64,000 nucleotides of DNA from Guadua angustifolia (GCA_036346375.1 CM070501.1:37034539-37098538); one strand, 5' to 3'; numbered from the stretch's first letter, positions 21,850 through 32,101 are shown. The notes: a model not told the origin generated them from the sequence alone. Program-made: numbers and translations.

Positions 21850-22100
21850 CTTCACATAATTGAGCAACGGACAATAAATTGTAGCTTAGTGATTCGACAA
21901 GTAATACATTGTTTATATGAAAGTCATTAGTAATAAGAATCTTACCTAAACCTACCACTTCACCTTTTCCGTTGTTGTTTAAAAATTATACTTTCACTAT
22001 TTGATCCATTGGCTTCTAATTGTGCGAACATTGCCCTTTCTCCGGTCATATGATGTGTACGTCCGTTATCCAAGATCCAACTTGATCCACCGGAGATGTA
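21850..22100 (-). pseudogene. Protease region of the SIRE-like copia
   Basis: The minus strand near 22030-22085 reads SWILDNGRTHHMTGE, corresponding to the copia protease motif usually written D-S-G. Here the middle residue is Asn, so the catalytic triplet is DNG as written. The surrounding sequence is frameshifted. Confidence 0.6.
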
Positions 22101-22499
22101 GGCCTACAAAATGAACTTTAGTTTTTGCTCTTTGGTACCCAAACTTGCTTAGGTCCTCGCACGTTAGTAACAAGTGATTTAGGGACCCAAATAGATCGCA
22201 CACAAGAGTTATCTTTGGGCTTACCCCAATATGACAAGCAACTACCCGACCTAAGTTAGTTTTCTTGAGTACATAAGATGCAAAGAATGTAGAGTGAGTT
22301 TTGTACTTAGCGTTTTCCTTGCTCTTAACAAATTGATGGGCTTGTTTAAAGGAGCAACCACAATATTGCTCTTTTCCTTTTTATGGAGTGTATCCAAGCC
22401 CATGCTTCATAGCGTTACCTTGTCGCTTACCTAGGAACTCCTCTAGTCCCTTACTTGCCTTGTAGGACTTTTGAAGTCCATCTTCGAGCATCCCCTTGA

Positions 22500-24362
22500 G
22501 CTTCTCATTTTCAAATGCTAACACTTGCAATGTCTCAAGGTTAGTGGCATAAGTATCAAGATTAATGTTGTAGCATCTAGCGCATCCATTGCTCGAGAAG
22601 GTAACAAAGAATTGGAGTTAATAGTCGAGGTAATCGGAGGGTTATTCTTGAGATCAACAAGCTTCAACTCAAGAGCCTTGCAAGCGCCCTTCGCCTTTAG
22701 CAAGTTCCTCTTCAAGTGAAGCGTTGGTGATCTCGAGACTAGTCACCTCGGATTTTGTCAACTTGGAATTCTTAACCAAATCCTCGTTTTCTCTTTTTCA
22801 AAAGATAAGCTCTTCTCTAGCTCACGATTTTTCTTTTTCGAGGATGAGCAAATCCTCTTGAGCCTCGAGAATAGCTTCCTTTTGTTCTACAACTTCCTCC
22901 AATTTTTCAATATCTTTGAAGAGCAAATTTAACTTATGAATATCAATGTTTTTCACAGATTTAAGCACGGTGTTAATGTCATCATCATCACTATCGCTAT
23001 CGTGCTCATCTAGACATTCATTAGCAATGGAGGGAGTGCAATTTTTTGATGATACCTTATGCCCCTTTGCCATAAGGCACATTGGAGCGTTGTCGTCGTC
23101 ATCGCTCAAGTTGTCGAAGAGGCTCTTCGACGTTGTTGAGGTGGTAGGCACGGCGATGGCGACGGAGGCAATTCCTCCTTCCTCGTCGGAATTGGACTCG
23201 GAGTCGGAGTCGGAGTTGGAGTCGGTGTCGGAGTTCCACTCCTTTCCAATGTAGGCACGACCCTTGCCTTTGTACTTCTTGCTCTTCTCCTTCTCCTTGT
23301 CCTTACCCCGATACTTGTCTTTCTTGTGCGGCTTCTCATCTTTGCCTTCCTTATGCGGACACTGCAATGAAATGACCGGTTTCGCCAAGATTCATAACAT
23401 CTTCTTGTGGAATGTCTCCTCTTTGATTTTCTTCCATAGTTCTTTGAATGACCTCCTTGTTTGAAATTCTTCTTCTTGAAGAACTTGTTGAACCTTCGCA
23501 CAAATAGGGCCATATCCTCATTTGTCAATGGACCACTAGACTCTTCATCCTCACTTGTGCTTTCTTCGGCTTGACGCACAACTTTGACGGCCTTGAGGGC
23601 AATACCTTTCTTCTTGCCCGACTTGAGTTCTTCAACAACTTCAGCTTCCTTCACCATCATCTCGTCCATCATGAGCCGGCCAATGACATCGTGAGGTGTC
23701 AAAGTATCGAAGTTGGGCCGGTCTCGTATCAACTGAACAAGGTTGCTGTTGGTAGGAGTGATCACGCGAAGTATAATCTTCACCACGGCCTTGTCAGAAA
23801 GATCAGTGCACCCAAGACCTTTTGCTTAATTTACGAGCACCATCAGCCGGTCAAACATCTTAGTGTATGATTCACCATCTTCTAGGGTGAATCGGCTTAG
23901 CTCACCAATAATGAGCTCTATCTTAGATTCTCGGACGCTTGACACTCCTTCATGACTGACTAGGAGTCTATCCCAAATAGCCTTTGCTTCCTCGAGTCCA
24001 TCGGCTCGGTTGAATTCGGAATCACTCAGGGCGTTGAATAAGGCATTGACTGCCAAGTCATTGAAGTGTTGATCTTTATCTTCTTCGGGAGTAAGATTCT
24101 CGGGATCATTAGGCTTGAAACCTGTTTGCACAATCTTCCAAATAGAAGGGTGAAGCGATCTCAAGTGCATCTTCATCTTATGTTTCCATGCCGCATAGTG
24201 AGTGCCATCAAAATGAGGCGCTCGACCGGAGGGCACGGAGACATATGAGGAAGAGCTTGAGACACCGAGGGAATGATAATCAAATGGAATTGTAACCTCA
24301 ATACGGCGCCGTGCCCTTATCTTGGTCATGGGCTTCGGTATTCTTATCTCTGCTTGCGACAT
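22500..24362 (-). pseudogene. gag: gag of the SIRE-like copia (frameshifted)
   Basis: The start at 24362 (MSQAEIRIPKP) is the first Met after the primer-binding site. The first frame (to 23826) carries the gag core: FDGTHYAAWKHKMKMHL, SIWKIVQTGF, NALFNALSDSEFNR, AKAIWDRLLVSHEG. The continuation to about 23480 is in a second frame (MMVKEAEVVEELKSGKKKG, NEDMALFVRRFNKFF). A third frame (22822-23388) contains a lysine-rich linker, an acidic Ser/Asp repeat (NSDSDSESNSDEEGG) and a helical C-terminal part. At least two frameshifts separate the parts. Confidence 0.8.
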
Positions 24363-24400
24363 AATGATTCTCCAGCTGTTAAGCCAAACTAAGGAGATTT

Positions 24401-24413
24401 GGCTCGATACCAA
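24401..24413 (-). other. Primer-binding site of the SIRE-like copia
   Basis: The minus-strand sequence TTGGTATCGAGCC directly follows the 5' LTR and resembles the initiator tRNA-Met primer site TGGTATCAGAGC. Confidence 0.75.
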
Positions 24414-24414
24414 T

Positions 24415-25937
24415 TGAAAGGACCGATATGTCGCCTAGAGGGGTGAATAGGCGTTATTTCAAATTTAAATGCATAGAACGAAATTTACTATTCGGATAGT
24501 CCGAAAATACCTTCTGATCGTCCGAGTGGTTTGATAGTCCGAATGTCTTTTCGATACTCCAACCGCACTTCGCAAGAAAACCCTAAAAAGTAGATCCGAG
24601 TTATTTGAGAGGCTAGATTACTACCAAATGAAGTTTCTAAGCTAGGCAACTTCCAGATTATGAGATCCACCCAATATCTATTGCATGAAGCTAGTCAACC
24701 CTTGATCCCCAAAAGATTAAGCTAAGCACAAAAGGGACAAGAGTAAAACTTACAACCAAGAGAGATGCAGCGATTTTTCTCCAAGTTCGGATCCTTGAGG
24801 ATCCCACGTCTCGCTGAGACGGCACAAAGCCGGGTCTCTTTCAACCCTAATCCTCTAGGTGTTGCACTAAGCACTCACCTACTTTTCTTTGAATCCTTCC
24901 TCATGAGGTGGATTCAACCTTCACAAACTTCCCACAAGGCCCCACACGAGCTTGGGGCTCACCAAGAACTCCTAGCCGCCTAGGAGTCCTCAACCTCCAA
25001 GAGTAAAAGATCCAGGCAAGAGATTCGCTTGAAGATGACCCAAGTGCTCAAGATGAATCACAACCTCTAGAGCCTTCAAACTCTCAACTAGATTTCCCCC
25101 AAAAGATTTGCTAATCAAGAGATCAAGAGGGAAGAACACTAGAGCTCAAGAGTGAGAGAGAGCACAGCTCAAAATGAATTGAATGCACTTCTTTTTGGGT
25201 AGGTGGGAGTTGGGGAGGTATTTAAGGCCTCCCAAAACTAGCCGTTTTTCACTTCAGCCCGACACTGTTCGGATAGTCCGAACCAATAGAACTAAGACAA
25301 TGGAACACTCGGTCGGACAATTCAACGCCCTTCTGATAGTCCGAACCTAATTAGAACTAGGCAACAGAACACCTCTGTTCGGACAATTCAACCATACTTT
25401 GATAGTCCAACCAATAAGACTTAGCCCTAACCGAGAGGGGTCGTTCGGATACTCGAACCGGTGTTCTGACATTCCAACCAAATAGAATCGACCAACAGAG
25501 AGGGTCACGGATACTCGAACCGAGGTTCTGACATTCAATCGGATTTTGCCAGAGCAACCGAGGGGTCCAGCTCTGACATTCCGAACAATTGTTCGGATAC
25601 TCCGAACTAATTTGAACACTTAGCCCCTAGGACTTCACACATTTACCCATACTTAGACTAGGATTCATCTTTGAGCACATTCGATCATTCCAAAGCTATT
25701 TCTTGCCCTATCCCTCTTTATAGTACGGCCGTCCTTAAACTCAAATAAAATTAAAAGTACATACGCAGTCGTTGAGTTTAGTCGACGCCTTTTCTTCTTC
25801 AAATTGAGGGGTCTCTTTTCTTAAGCGACTTTTCCATGAGCGTATCTATCTGTTCACCATACTCAAAACACTCATTAGTCACTTAATCTTGTTGTCATTA
25901 ATCACCAAAATCATTAAGAGGCCTAGATGCACTTTCA
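24415..25937 (-). repeat. 5' LTR of the SIRE-like copia (1523 bp)
   Basis: It shares both termini and overall sequence with 14439-15984. The minus-strand 3' end (24415) is directly followed by the primer-binding site. The intact dyads retained here at 25572-25610 are broken in the other copy. Confidence 0.9.
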
Positions 25938-25942
25938 CCTTC

Positions 25943-26123
25943 TTCATGGGGGCCTGAACCTGGGTAAAATTGTGTGTTCATCTGGATTTTAGACTCTAGA
26001 GCTCGTTAGTGTGAGAGGTGCTGGGGTTTCCATCTGTTAGGGTTCGCCGGCTACCAAAGACACCCCCCTACCGAACTAAACCCGGTCTGTAGACTTGGGC
26101 CTGTCAGTTGAAATACACCGACA
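25943..26123 (+). repeat. 3' LTR of Tat element 1, right part
   Basis: It resumes after the CCTTC duplication and ends AAATACACCGACA, the inverted counterpart of TGTCGGCGTAT at 13580. Bases 26124 onward are non-LTR flank. Confidence 0.75.
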
Positions 26124-26395
26124 AAGGGTAAAAAAATTAAGTTATACTATTTGTCTTCTACAGTAAAACATGTCCTGTGATCATGATGAATTGCGAATAA
26201 ATGGATAAGAGGCCTCTGAAGATCACCAAGTATTCGGTGAATCCAAAACTGTGACGAATAAAAAAAAATCTAAAATACCCCTGATGAATGGATACAAAAA
26301 GTTTAAAGTACCCTGAAAGAATGGATGGTTAAATTTCATTTCTACTATCACTACTTACTATCTGTACTATCCACTAAAAAATTTCTCAAAAAGTG

Positions 26396-26616
26396 AGGGC
26401 CTGTTTGTGTTTTAGCTTCTGATTATGGATTTTGGCCCTAAAAGCAGAATCAGAAACAAACAGCATAATTCTAGAATCTGATTCTCACAATCCAGCCCAC
26501 CCATATACACTAGAATCCACAATCCACTTCATATGTGCTTTTAGAGAATCAGCTTCTCTACGACCACAATCCAGAATCAGCTTTTAGAGAATCTAAAACT
26601 GAATCAAACAGGCCCT
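26396..26616. mobile_element. MITE with AGGGCCTGTTT terminal inverted repeats (221 bp)
   Basis: The left end AGGGCCTGTTTGTGTTTTAGC pairs with the right end GAATCAAACAGGCCCT; internal sequence is rich in repeated AGAATC(A/T) and GATTCT motifs that fold back. The target duplication is unclear. hAT-type MITEs with this end are common in grasses. Confidence 0.65.
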
Positions 26617-27128
26617 AAGTATGCGGTAGGAGCGTCACAGCAAATGAAAGACCGACTACTCTCAAACTCAAAGATGCGTAATGCTTCTTCTAATGCTTAG
26701 ATGTCTTCTTTAATTTCAGTTGTACTGATTCGATGCATCATCAGGTCAAATGAGTAATGACCCCATTGCTCAAACTTTGCAGCCTGCATGACGCAATGAC
26801 TGCATTGTACAAACTCCGCAGCAGCCATGTCATGATGCCTCCTCCACGAGGCCGCAGGCTGCAGCCATGCTGCCACCTCCCTCTCTGCTGTGTCGCCTCC
26901 CGCCGTACACTGTCACCTCCTTCGATCCGAAGTCGAGCAGTGCAAATCAATAATTAGTCCGATTCTTAGTACAATCAAGAGAAAAAGAACCAAGTGCTTC
27001 CATAAGATGAATCGATAACTGAATCCGCGCCATCGATCGACGACCTCTACTCCGTCCTCGCCGACGCCGATGCGCGCAAGGCGAAATCCCTCTCCACACT
27101 CCAATCCTTTGCCCGCCGCGCGGAATAA
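26617..27128 (+). other. Unassigned sequence with a short coding-like GC-rich segment
   Basis: No gene recognised. 26997-27126 is GC-rich and stays open in the frame reading SIDDLYSVLADADARKAKS. This looks like an exon fragment of an unidentified host gene, ending where a MITE begins. 26820-26940 is also GC-rich without a clear protein. Confidence 0.3.
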
Positions 27129-27248
27129 TTAACTATTTGCCATCCTTACGAGGGTGGGTGGTAACAGATTTGCCCCGTCAGTGACTCATATCACTGTAGC
27201 GTGTTAGTGACTCATATCACGCACTCCGTAAGGGTGGCAAATAGTTAA
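27129..27248. mobile_element. Short MITE with TTAACTATTTGCCA inverted ends (120 bp)
   Basis: The left end TTAACTATTTGCCATCCTTA pairs with the right end TAAGGGTGGCAAATAGTTAA. The interior has two direct copies of GTGACTCATATCAC (27181 and 27209). Tourist- or Stowaway-like size; family uncertain because the palindromic flank hides the target duplication. Confidence 0.65.
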
Positions 27249-27454
27249 AAGACGCGCGCAGTCGCCATGAACCTTTCCACCGTGCTCGCCTCCCGCCACC
27301 GTCGAGCCGTCTCTTCGGTCTCCACAGCTACCGCGCGGCAACTTCCTCCTCGATTTCACCCACACCAGTAAAGGAGGGCCCATCAAGGCCAGGACGACAC
27401 TGATTGTGTGGAAAAGGGAGAGGACTGGCCATGAGGGCAGCCAGATCGGGGCTT
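27249..27454 (+). other. Flank between MITE and Reina-like element
   Basis: GC-rich sequence without a recognisable gene; possibly the continuation of the exon-like segment before the MITE. Confidence 0.3.
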
Positions 27455-27880
27455 TGTCAGAACCCTGGTGGATTCCGATCCGGATTCTGAAGATTTGGCT
27501 ATCACCCGATGAACACGGAAGAACAACGAAGAGTAAAGCTAGACTACGCTACTGACTAAAGATACTAGTTTCGAATCCAAAAGTCGCTTCCATTTCCATT
27601 CTCCTCGCACTTTTAAATGTAACCAAGACAGGTTGTTATGACTCAAGAAACAAGTTTGTTTTGACAATGAGTAAAAGGAAGTAAATCGACAAGAACAGAG
27701 TAAGTAAATCAAGACGGCAATAACTCCGCCACAAGAAACGACTTCGGTCACGCAGACCATTGATGACATCCGATCTTCCCGTAAAACCGTAGCCGCTCGA
27801 TGAACATAAAGAGGCGACGAAACGGTATGAGTGAATGCAGACTTCTACTGTTCTTCTTCTTCAAGTCTTCAGTGCTGACA
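27455..27880 (-). repeat. 3' LTR of the Reina-like element (426 bp)
   Basis: The outer 100 bp and last 110 bp are essentially identical to the other LTR, while the middle 200 bp carry about 16 small differences. Confidence 0.9.
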
Positions 27881-30648
27881 ATTGCCCCTTCGTGAAGCCT
27901 AAGCTTGCCCTCAAGCGTGAAAGTTTGGAAATGTAGCCCTGATGAAAGATGCATCTTCCCAGGTGACCTCAGTTGGTAATAAGTTGGCCCATTGCCTAAC
28001 CACTGAGCTACCGCCACACCTTTCCTTGGGACACTTCTGCGGTCTAACACTGCGCCTGGCTCAGTTTTGATCTTCCCGTTTTCACTTACCAATGACAGAC
28101 CTGGCATTAGAATAGCTTGACTTCCAAGGTGCTTCTTCAACTGACTCACATGGAACACTGATTGGATTTCTGATTCGCCTGGAAGTTGCAGCTTATACGC
28201 CATTTTCCCCACCTTGTCCAGTATTTTGAAAGGCCCGTAATACTTGGATCTCAGTTTCAAAGAATCCCTCCGACCAAACGCATTTTGCCGGTATGGTTGC
28301 ATCTTTAGATACACCAAATCCCCTACTTCAAACGTCCTCTCCGTTCTGAGCTTATCTGCATAGTGTTTAATTCTGTTTTGAACTGCAATCAAGTTTTCTC
28401 TGATTTTCTTTCTCATCTCTTCTCTTTCTTCTAAAGTGTTCCTAGCCTCTGAACAAATATTACTTGGAATTGCTAGCTCAGCCACTTGGGAAGGTGGATA
28501 CCCATATAAAGCTTGAAATGTAGGAGGCGCATTGCACAGACCAAGAGGCATGACAATGTATTCATAGTGGTCCAGATGAGTGCGAAATGCAGTTTTGGAA
28601 ATATCATATTCAGTTCTGTCCTGTAAGACAACACTATATCTAGATAGTATTTCTTGAATTTCTTCTGGAATCGGCACCTTACCTTCCCCCCTTACTGATT
28701 CCACCGAATGTATTTGGTTGAAATATCCACTTACTCTTTTCTGCACCACCTTCTGAAACTTGTTAGCAGACAAGGACAAATTTCCAGCCGGCTGCATGTA
28801 ATCCTGGAATTGGAATAACTTGTCATTCTTTTTAATAGTGAGCAATTTCTTCCTGAGATCCAGTGTGATTGGACTGTGTTCATAAATCCAGTCTGCCCCA
28901 AATATGATGTCATAGTTGCCCAATTTGAGTAATTTAAAAGTGGAACTGAAAGAAACACTTTGTATCGAATACTGGAGCTTGTCTGTTTTCCCCTCCGAGA
29001 TAAGTTCTCCCCCTCCAGCAACAATGACTCTTTGGCCTGGACTACACTGCAGTGGAATTCCATTCTTCACAGCATATTCATAGTCAATAAAAGAATCAGT
29101 ACTCCCACTATCCACTAGAGCAACTGCTTTTTTCTGCCCAAATAACACAATGACGCCAAAAGTTAAAGGACCGGTATTACCATTTACGGCATGGGCTGAA
29201 ATTTGCATCAGTTGTTCAGTGGTTTCTGCCTGGGAAGTCACTACAGGACTGTCAAGGTCGGGGGTTTCTCCTTGCTCTACCAGTACCCCCTGGTCTTCAT
29301 ATTGCATAATTCCTTCTTCTCCTTGTAATAAGATAGAATGTAGAGCTTTCCTCACTTTACACTGAAGTTGATGGCCTGGAATCCACGGTTCTTTACAGTG
29401 CCAGCACACCTTGTCTTTTCTTTCAAGCATAACTGTTTTCTGAGGTTCTGGTGCACTAGTATTAGTCCCCGTCTGTGCAGGACTTGGGAATTTAGGTTTG
29501 ACACCCCCTCCTCCATGGCTATTTTTACTAGCCCATACACTTTTCTCAACCAGTTTGGCATGCCAGTAAGCTTCCAGAAGCCCTTTTGGTTGTTGTCTGC
29601 TCACTTCATATTTAACCTCATCTTTCAACCCTCCAATGAAACAACTGAGCAAGTAATTTTCTTGCAGATAAGGATGGTCTTTTTTTACTAATTCCACACA
29701 TTTTTCAAAGTAGTCAATATACTTTTGCACAGTACTCACATGCTTGATGTTTTGTAATTTTTCAACTGCCTCATGTGCACTGGCCTCACCAAATCGGTCA
29801 CACAGGATAGCACTGAATTGAGCCCAACTGAGTTGCTGCCAAGGAATGCCAATACCCTTAAACCAAGTTTGCGCTCTACCAGTTAAATGTCCTGACGCCA
29901 GATTGACCCACTGATCAAGCGGCGTTCCTGCCATTTCAAAGAATCTCTCACACAATTCCACCCAGCCAATGGGATTGTCTCCATCAAATAAAGTTAATTC
30001 TAATTTTGGTCCCTTAATTACTGCTTCAGCATATTGATGTCGAGTACTATTATCTCCTACATAGGTGTTCCTTTGGGCATCAAACAAACCAACTCCAAGT
30101 GGGGTAACTCTAGACTGAAACGGCACACCCGGTGACTGAGATTGCCAAAATATGGGATGATGGTACATGGGACCCTGATTCGAATAAGCCATAGATACTG
30201 GTCCTGTTGGCTGATAAGGGTTAAAACTCACAGGCATATTAGGTACAAGCGGGGGTGGAATTCCAGGGGGTGGTAGATTATAAGAAACTCCAAATATGTC
30301 TGAACCTCCCGGCTCTCGGCTATATGTTTGAGACACAGTTCTGATTGCCTGAGTAAAAACTGCTGGATGGGTGTCTACCATACCCGATCTATCTATAGGA
30401 ACAGAGGTATGATGATGCAGTGGAGAAGCATTTAAAGATATCACCTGGGCTTGAGGCAATCCATGTGTTCGATCCAGCCCAGCCGAAACTTGAGCACCTG
30501 ACCTCGCATAACTCATCTGCCAGGGTGCATTCGCCAGCATCGCTTTGATTTCCGCAACATCAGAACTAAGCCCTTCAAATCTCTCCTGCATCTTGGCGAT
30601 TTCCACTCGGTTCTCCATCTCCAAAGTTTCTTCAGATTTTCCTTCCAT
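27748..30648 (-). CDS. 966-codon gag-protease polyprotein with in-frame loss of RT, RNase H and integrase core
   Basis: One uninterrupted frame from the ATG 75 bp after the primer site. Approximate residues: 1-40 helical N-terminus; 225-330 gag capsid region (NPIGWVELCERFFEMAG, GRAQTWFKGIG); 413-432 zinc knuckle CWHCKEPWIPGHQLQCK; 505-600 aspartic protease with ALVDSGSTDSFID; 683-709 a remnant of RT (KTAFRTH, VMPLGLCNAPPTFQ). This joins directly to the C-terminal integrase region (ALYGYPPSQVAEL, then FEVGDLVYLKMQPYRQ and YYGPFKILDKVGKMAYKLQL, FHVSQLKKHLG). A chromodomain-like tail (VLDRRSVPRKG) follows. Absent: the N-terminal RT part, the catalytic YxDD motif, RNase H, and the integrase zinc finger and core. 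The last codons run into the 3' LTR. It can encode Gag and protease but not replicate alone. Confidence 0.85.
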   Translation of the reverse strand: MEGKSEETLEMENRVEIAKMQERFEGLSSDVAEIKAMLANAPWQMSYARSGAQVSAGLDRTHGLPQAQVISLNASPLHHHTSVPIDRSGMVDTHPAVFTQAIRTVSQTYSREPGGSDIFGVSYNLPPPGIPPPLVPNMPVSFNPYQPTGPVSMAYSNQGPMYHHPIFWQSQSPGVPFQSRVTPLGVGLFDAQRNTYVGDNSTRHQYAEAVIKGPKLELTLFDGDNPIGWVELCERFFEMAGTPLDQWVNLASGHLTGRAQTWFKGIGIPWQQLSWAQFSAILCDRFGEASAHEAVEKLQNIKHVSTVQKYIDYFEKCVELVKKDHPYLQENYLLSCFIGGLKDEVKYEVSRQQPKGLLEAYWHAKLVEKSVWASKNSHGGGGVKPKFPSPAQTGTNTSAPEPQKTVMLERKDKVCWHCKEPWIPGHQLQCKVRKALHSILLQGEEGIMQYEDQGVLVEQGETPDLDSPVVTSQAETTEQLMQISAHAVNGNTGPLTFGVIVLFGQKKAVALVDSGSTDSFIDYEYAVKNGIPLQCSPGQRVIVAGGGELISEGKTDKLQYSIQSVSFSSTFKLLKLGNYDIIFGADWIYEHSPITLDLRKKLLTIKKNDKLFQFQDYMQPAGNLSLSANKFQKVVQKRVSGYFNQIHSVESVRGEGKVPIPEEIQEILSRYSVVLQDRTEYDISKTAFRTHLDHYEYIVMPLGLCNAPPTFQALYGYPPSQVAELAIPSNICSEARNTLEEREEMRKKIRENLIAVQNRIKHYADKLRTERTFEVGDLVYLKMQPYRQNAFGRRDSLKLRSKYYGPFKILDKVGKMAYKLQLPGESEIQSVFHVSQLKKHLGSQAILMPGLSLVSENGKIKTEPGAVLDRRSVPRKGVAVAQWLGNGPTYYQLRSPGKMHLSSGLHFQTFTLEGKLRLHEGAIVSTEDLKKKNSRSLHSLIPFRRLFMFIERLRFYGKIGCHQWSA

Positions 30649-30722
30649 CTCACTAGATTAGAGGGATTTTACGGATCAACCAACCTCTATTTCGTATTCA
30701 GCTTCCTTAGCCAAGGAGCGTG

Positions 30723-30737
30723 TAGCTCTGATACCAC
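30723..30737 (-). other. Primer-binding site of the Reina-like element
   Basis: The minus-strand TGGTATCAGAGCTAC starts two bases after the LTR and matches the initiator tRNA-Met 3' end. Confidence 0.85.
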
Positions 30738-30739
30738 TT

Positions 30740-31172
30740 TGTCAGAACCCTGGTGGATTCCGATCCGGATTCTGAAGATTTGGCTATCACCCGATGAACA
30801 CGGAAGAACAACGAAGAGTAAAGCTAGACTACGCTACGGCTAAAGATACTAGTTTCTGGAATCCAAAAGCTGCTTCCATTTCCATTCTCCTGCACTTTTA
30901 AACAGAACCAGTACAGGGTTGTTGCGGACTCAGTAAACAAGTTTGTTTTGACAGCGAGTAAAAGGAAGTAAATCAGACAGCAACAGAGTAAGTAAATCAG
31001 AAGACGGCAATAGCTCCGCTACAGTAAACGACTCGGTCACGCAGGACCATTGGATGACATCTGGATCTTCCCAGAAAACCGTAGCCGCTCGATGAACATA
31101 AAGAGGCGACGAAACGGTATGAGTGAATGCAGACTTCTACTGTTCTTCTTCTTCAAGTCTTCAGTGCTGACA
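30740..31172 (-). repeat. 5' LTR of the Reina-like element (433 bp)
   Basis: Begins TGTCAGAACCCTGG and ends TTCAGTGCTGACA. It is the promoter LTR of the minus-strand element. Confidence 0.9.
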
Positions 31173-32093
31173 CGAGAGTGAACCCACCGTCGACGTCAGC
31201 CGGCAGTAGGAGAACGCCCAGGGTAGCCCAGATCGGGAGGGGATCGGAGGGGAAAAGGCGTCCTCATTCTAGCTTTCCTTGGTGCACTGTCGAAGAAAGA
31301 AGGTGCGAGACGTGGGGGTGGAGATGGAACATGTGGCCAGGTGGGGATGGAACAAGCCTGGCAGAAGGGGACAGAATAAAAAATATCGCACCATGAGTTA
31401 ACAAATTAAATTGGTTATGATCGAGCGTTGTACAGTAGCTTTTCTTAAAACCAATTAAATTAGCTTATCTGATAGACGCATTGACCTTTTGCAAATTGAG
31501 ACTGATAAATTGAATCTACATGGTACTCGAAGGATTCAGTACTTAGCCGAGATGCAGCATTAGTTAAGAACAATATTGTCATCTACGCTAGGCAACGGAT
31601 TTTTATCATCTTTGCTTTGGGATTAACGGTGAGGTGTAATATGCTGACTGTGCGTTTATTAGACAGGTAGAACAAAACTATTGGAGCAAGGAATGTTACA
31701 TTTTTATAGCACTAGTATACGATTAAGTTGTTTGTATACTGGCATGCTAAACGAATAAAGAAAAAAAAACGTCCCATTCGGACGTAACGGCACGTGTATT
31801 GGTCATTGCGCGTCTGCAAGTCTAGAATGTTGAGATGACTACGCAGTGACGCAAAACTACGAAAACTTCGAATTTAAGATATGAAACCATCGAATTTGTT
31901 TACATTTTATCATGCCGTGTTGGTAAATTGATCGAAGACCGGATCAGTTTGCGCGCTCTCCCATGCATGTGATCGTGTCGATCACACTGCTGAGCAGCCG
32001 TAGGTGTTCTCGTCGCTGAAGCACCTGTTTGGTGCGGCTGCGCTGCGGCTTGCAGCCCAAAGCCCCGTCGAAGAAGATGCGCTGCGAAACGGC
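31173..32093 (+). other. Intergenic flank, no gene recognised
   Basis: GC-rich to about 31370 and then AT-rich. A short open frame at 31127-31396 starts inside the LTR and has no recognisable domain. Nothing else supported. Confidence 0.4.
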
Positions 32094-32101
32094 TTGACAA
32101 C

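Larger units (their letters stand above)
14439..25937 (-). mobile_element. SIRE/Maximus-like Ty1/copia element, two LTRs, inserted in the Tat 3' LTR
   Basis: The element runs on the minus strand between two LTRs (14439-15984 and 24415-25937) and is flanked by CCTTC target duplications (14434-14438 and 25938-25942). In 5' to 3' order on the minus strand it shows a tRNA-Met-type primer site, gag, protease, integrase, RT, RNase H, a long spacer with a dyad array, an extra env-like ORF region, and a polypurine tract AAAAAGGGGGAGAT. The copia gene order with integrase before RT, the extra 3' ORF and several AGGGGGAG tracts define the SIRE/Maximus group. Frameshifts affect most genes; RNase H is the longest intact piece. 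Confidence 0.9.
1..26123 (+). mobile_element. Tat-lineage Ty3/gypsy retrotransposon 1, interrupted by two other elements, 5' end outside window
   Basis: The plus strand reads gag, aspartic protease, reverse transcriptase, RNase H and integrase in the Ty3/gypsy order through 5232. A spacer and a minus-strand ORF follow, then a 3' LTR that begins TGTCGGCGTAT (13580) and ends ATACACCGACA (26123). These ends are near-perfect inverted repeats of each other. Two foreign elements lie inside: a Tekay-like fragment (8446 to about 12900) and a complete SIRE-like copia (14439-25937). With these removed, the LTR is about 1.04 kb. The pol ending of the type RPGAVRLATEDGREL, the CPIH..H....C gag finger and the antisense ORF are typical of grass Tat elements such as RIRE2 and Cinful. 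All reading frames are broken, so the copy is not autonomous. Confidence 0.85.
27455..31172 (-). mobile_element. Reina-like Ty3/gypsy element, internally deleted (gag-protease only), 3.7 kb
   Basis: LTRs at 27455-27880 and 30740-31172 start TGTCAG and end CTGACA. On the minus strand the 5' LTR is followed by a perfect tRNA-Met primer site (TGGTATCAGAGC, 30723-30737) and 75 bp later by the gag ATG. A purine-rich GAAGGGGCAAT abuts the 3' LTR. The LTR size of about 430 bp, the primer and the single gag-pol frame match the Reina chromovirus group. The flanking five bases differ (GGCTT versus CGAGA), so no target duplication is seen. Confidence 0.85.
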
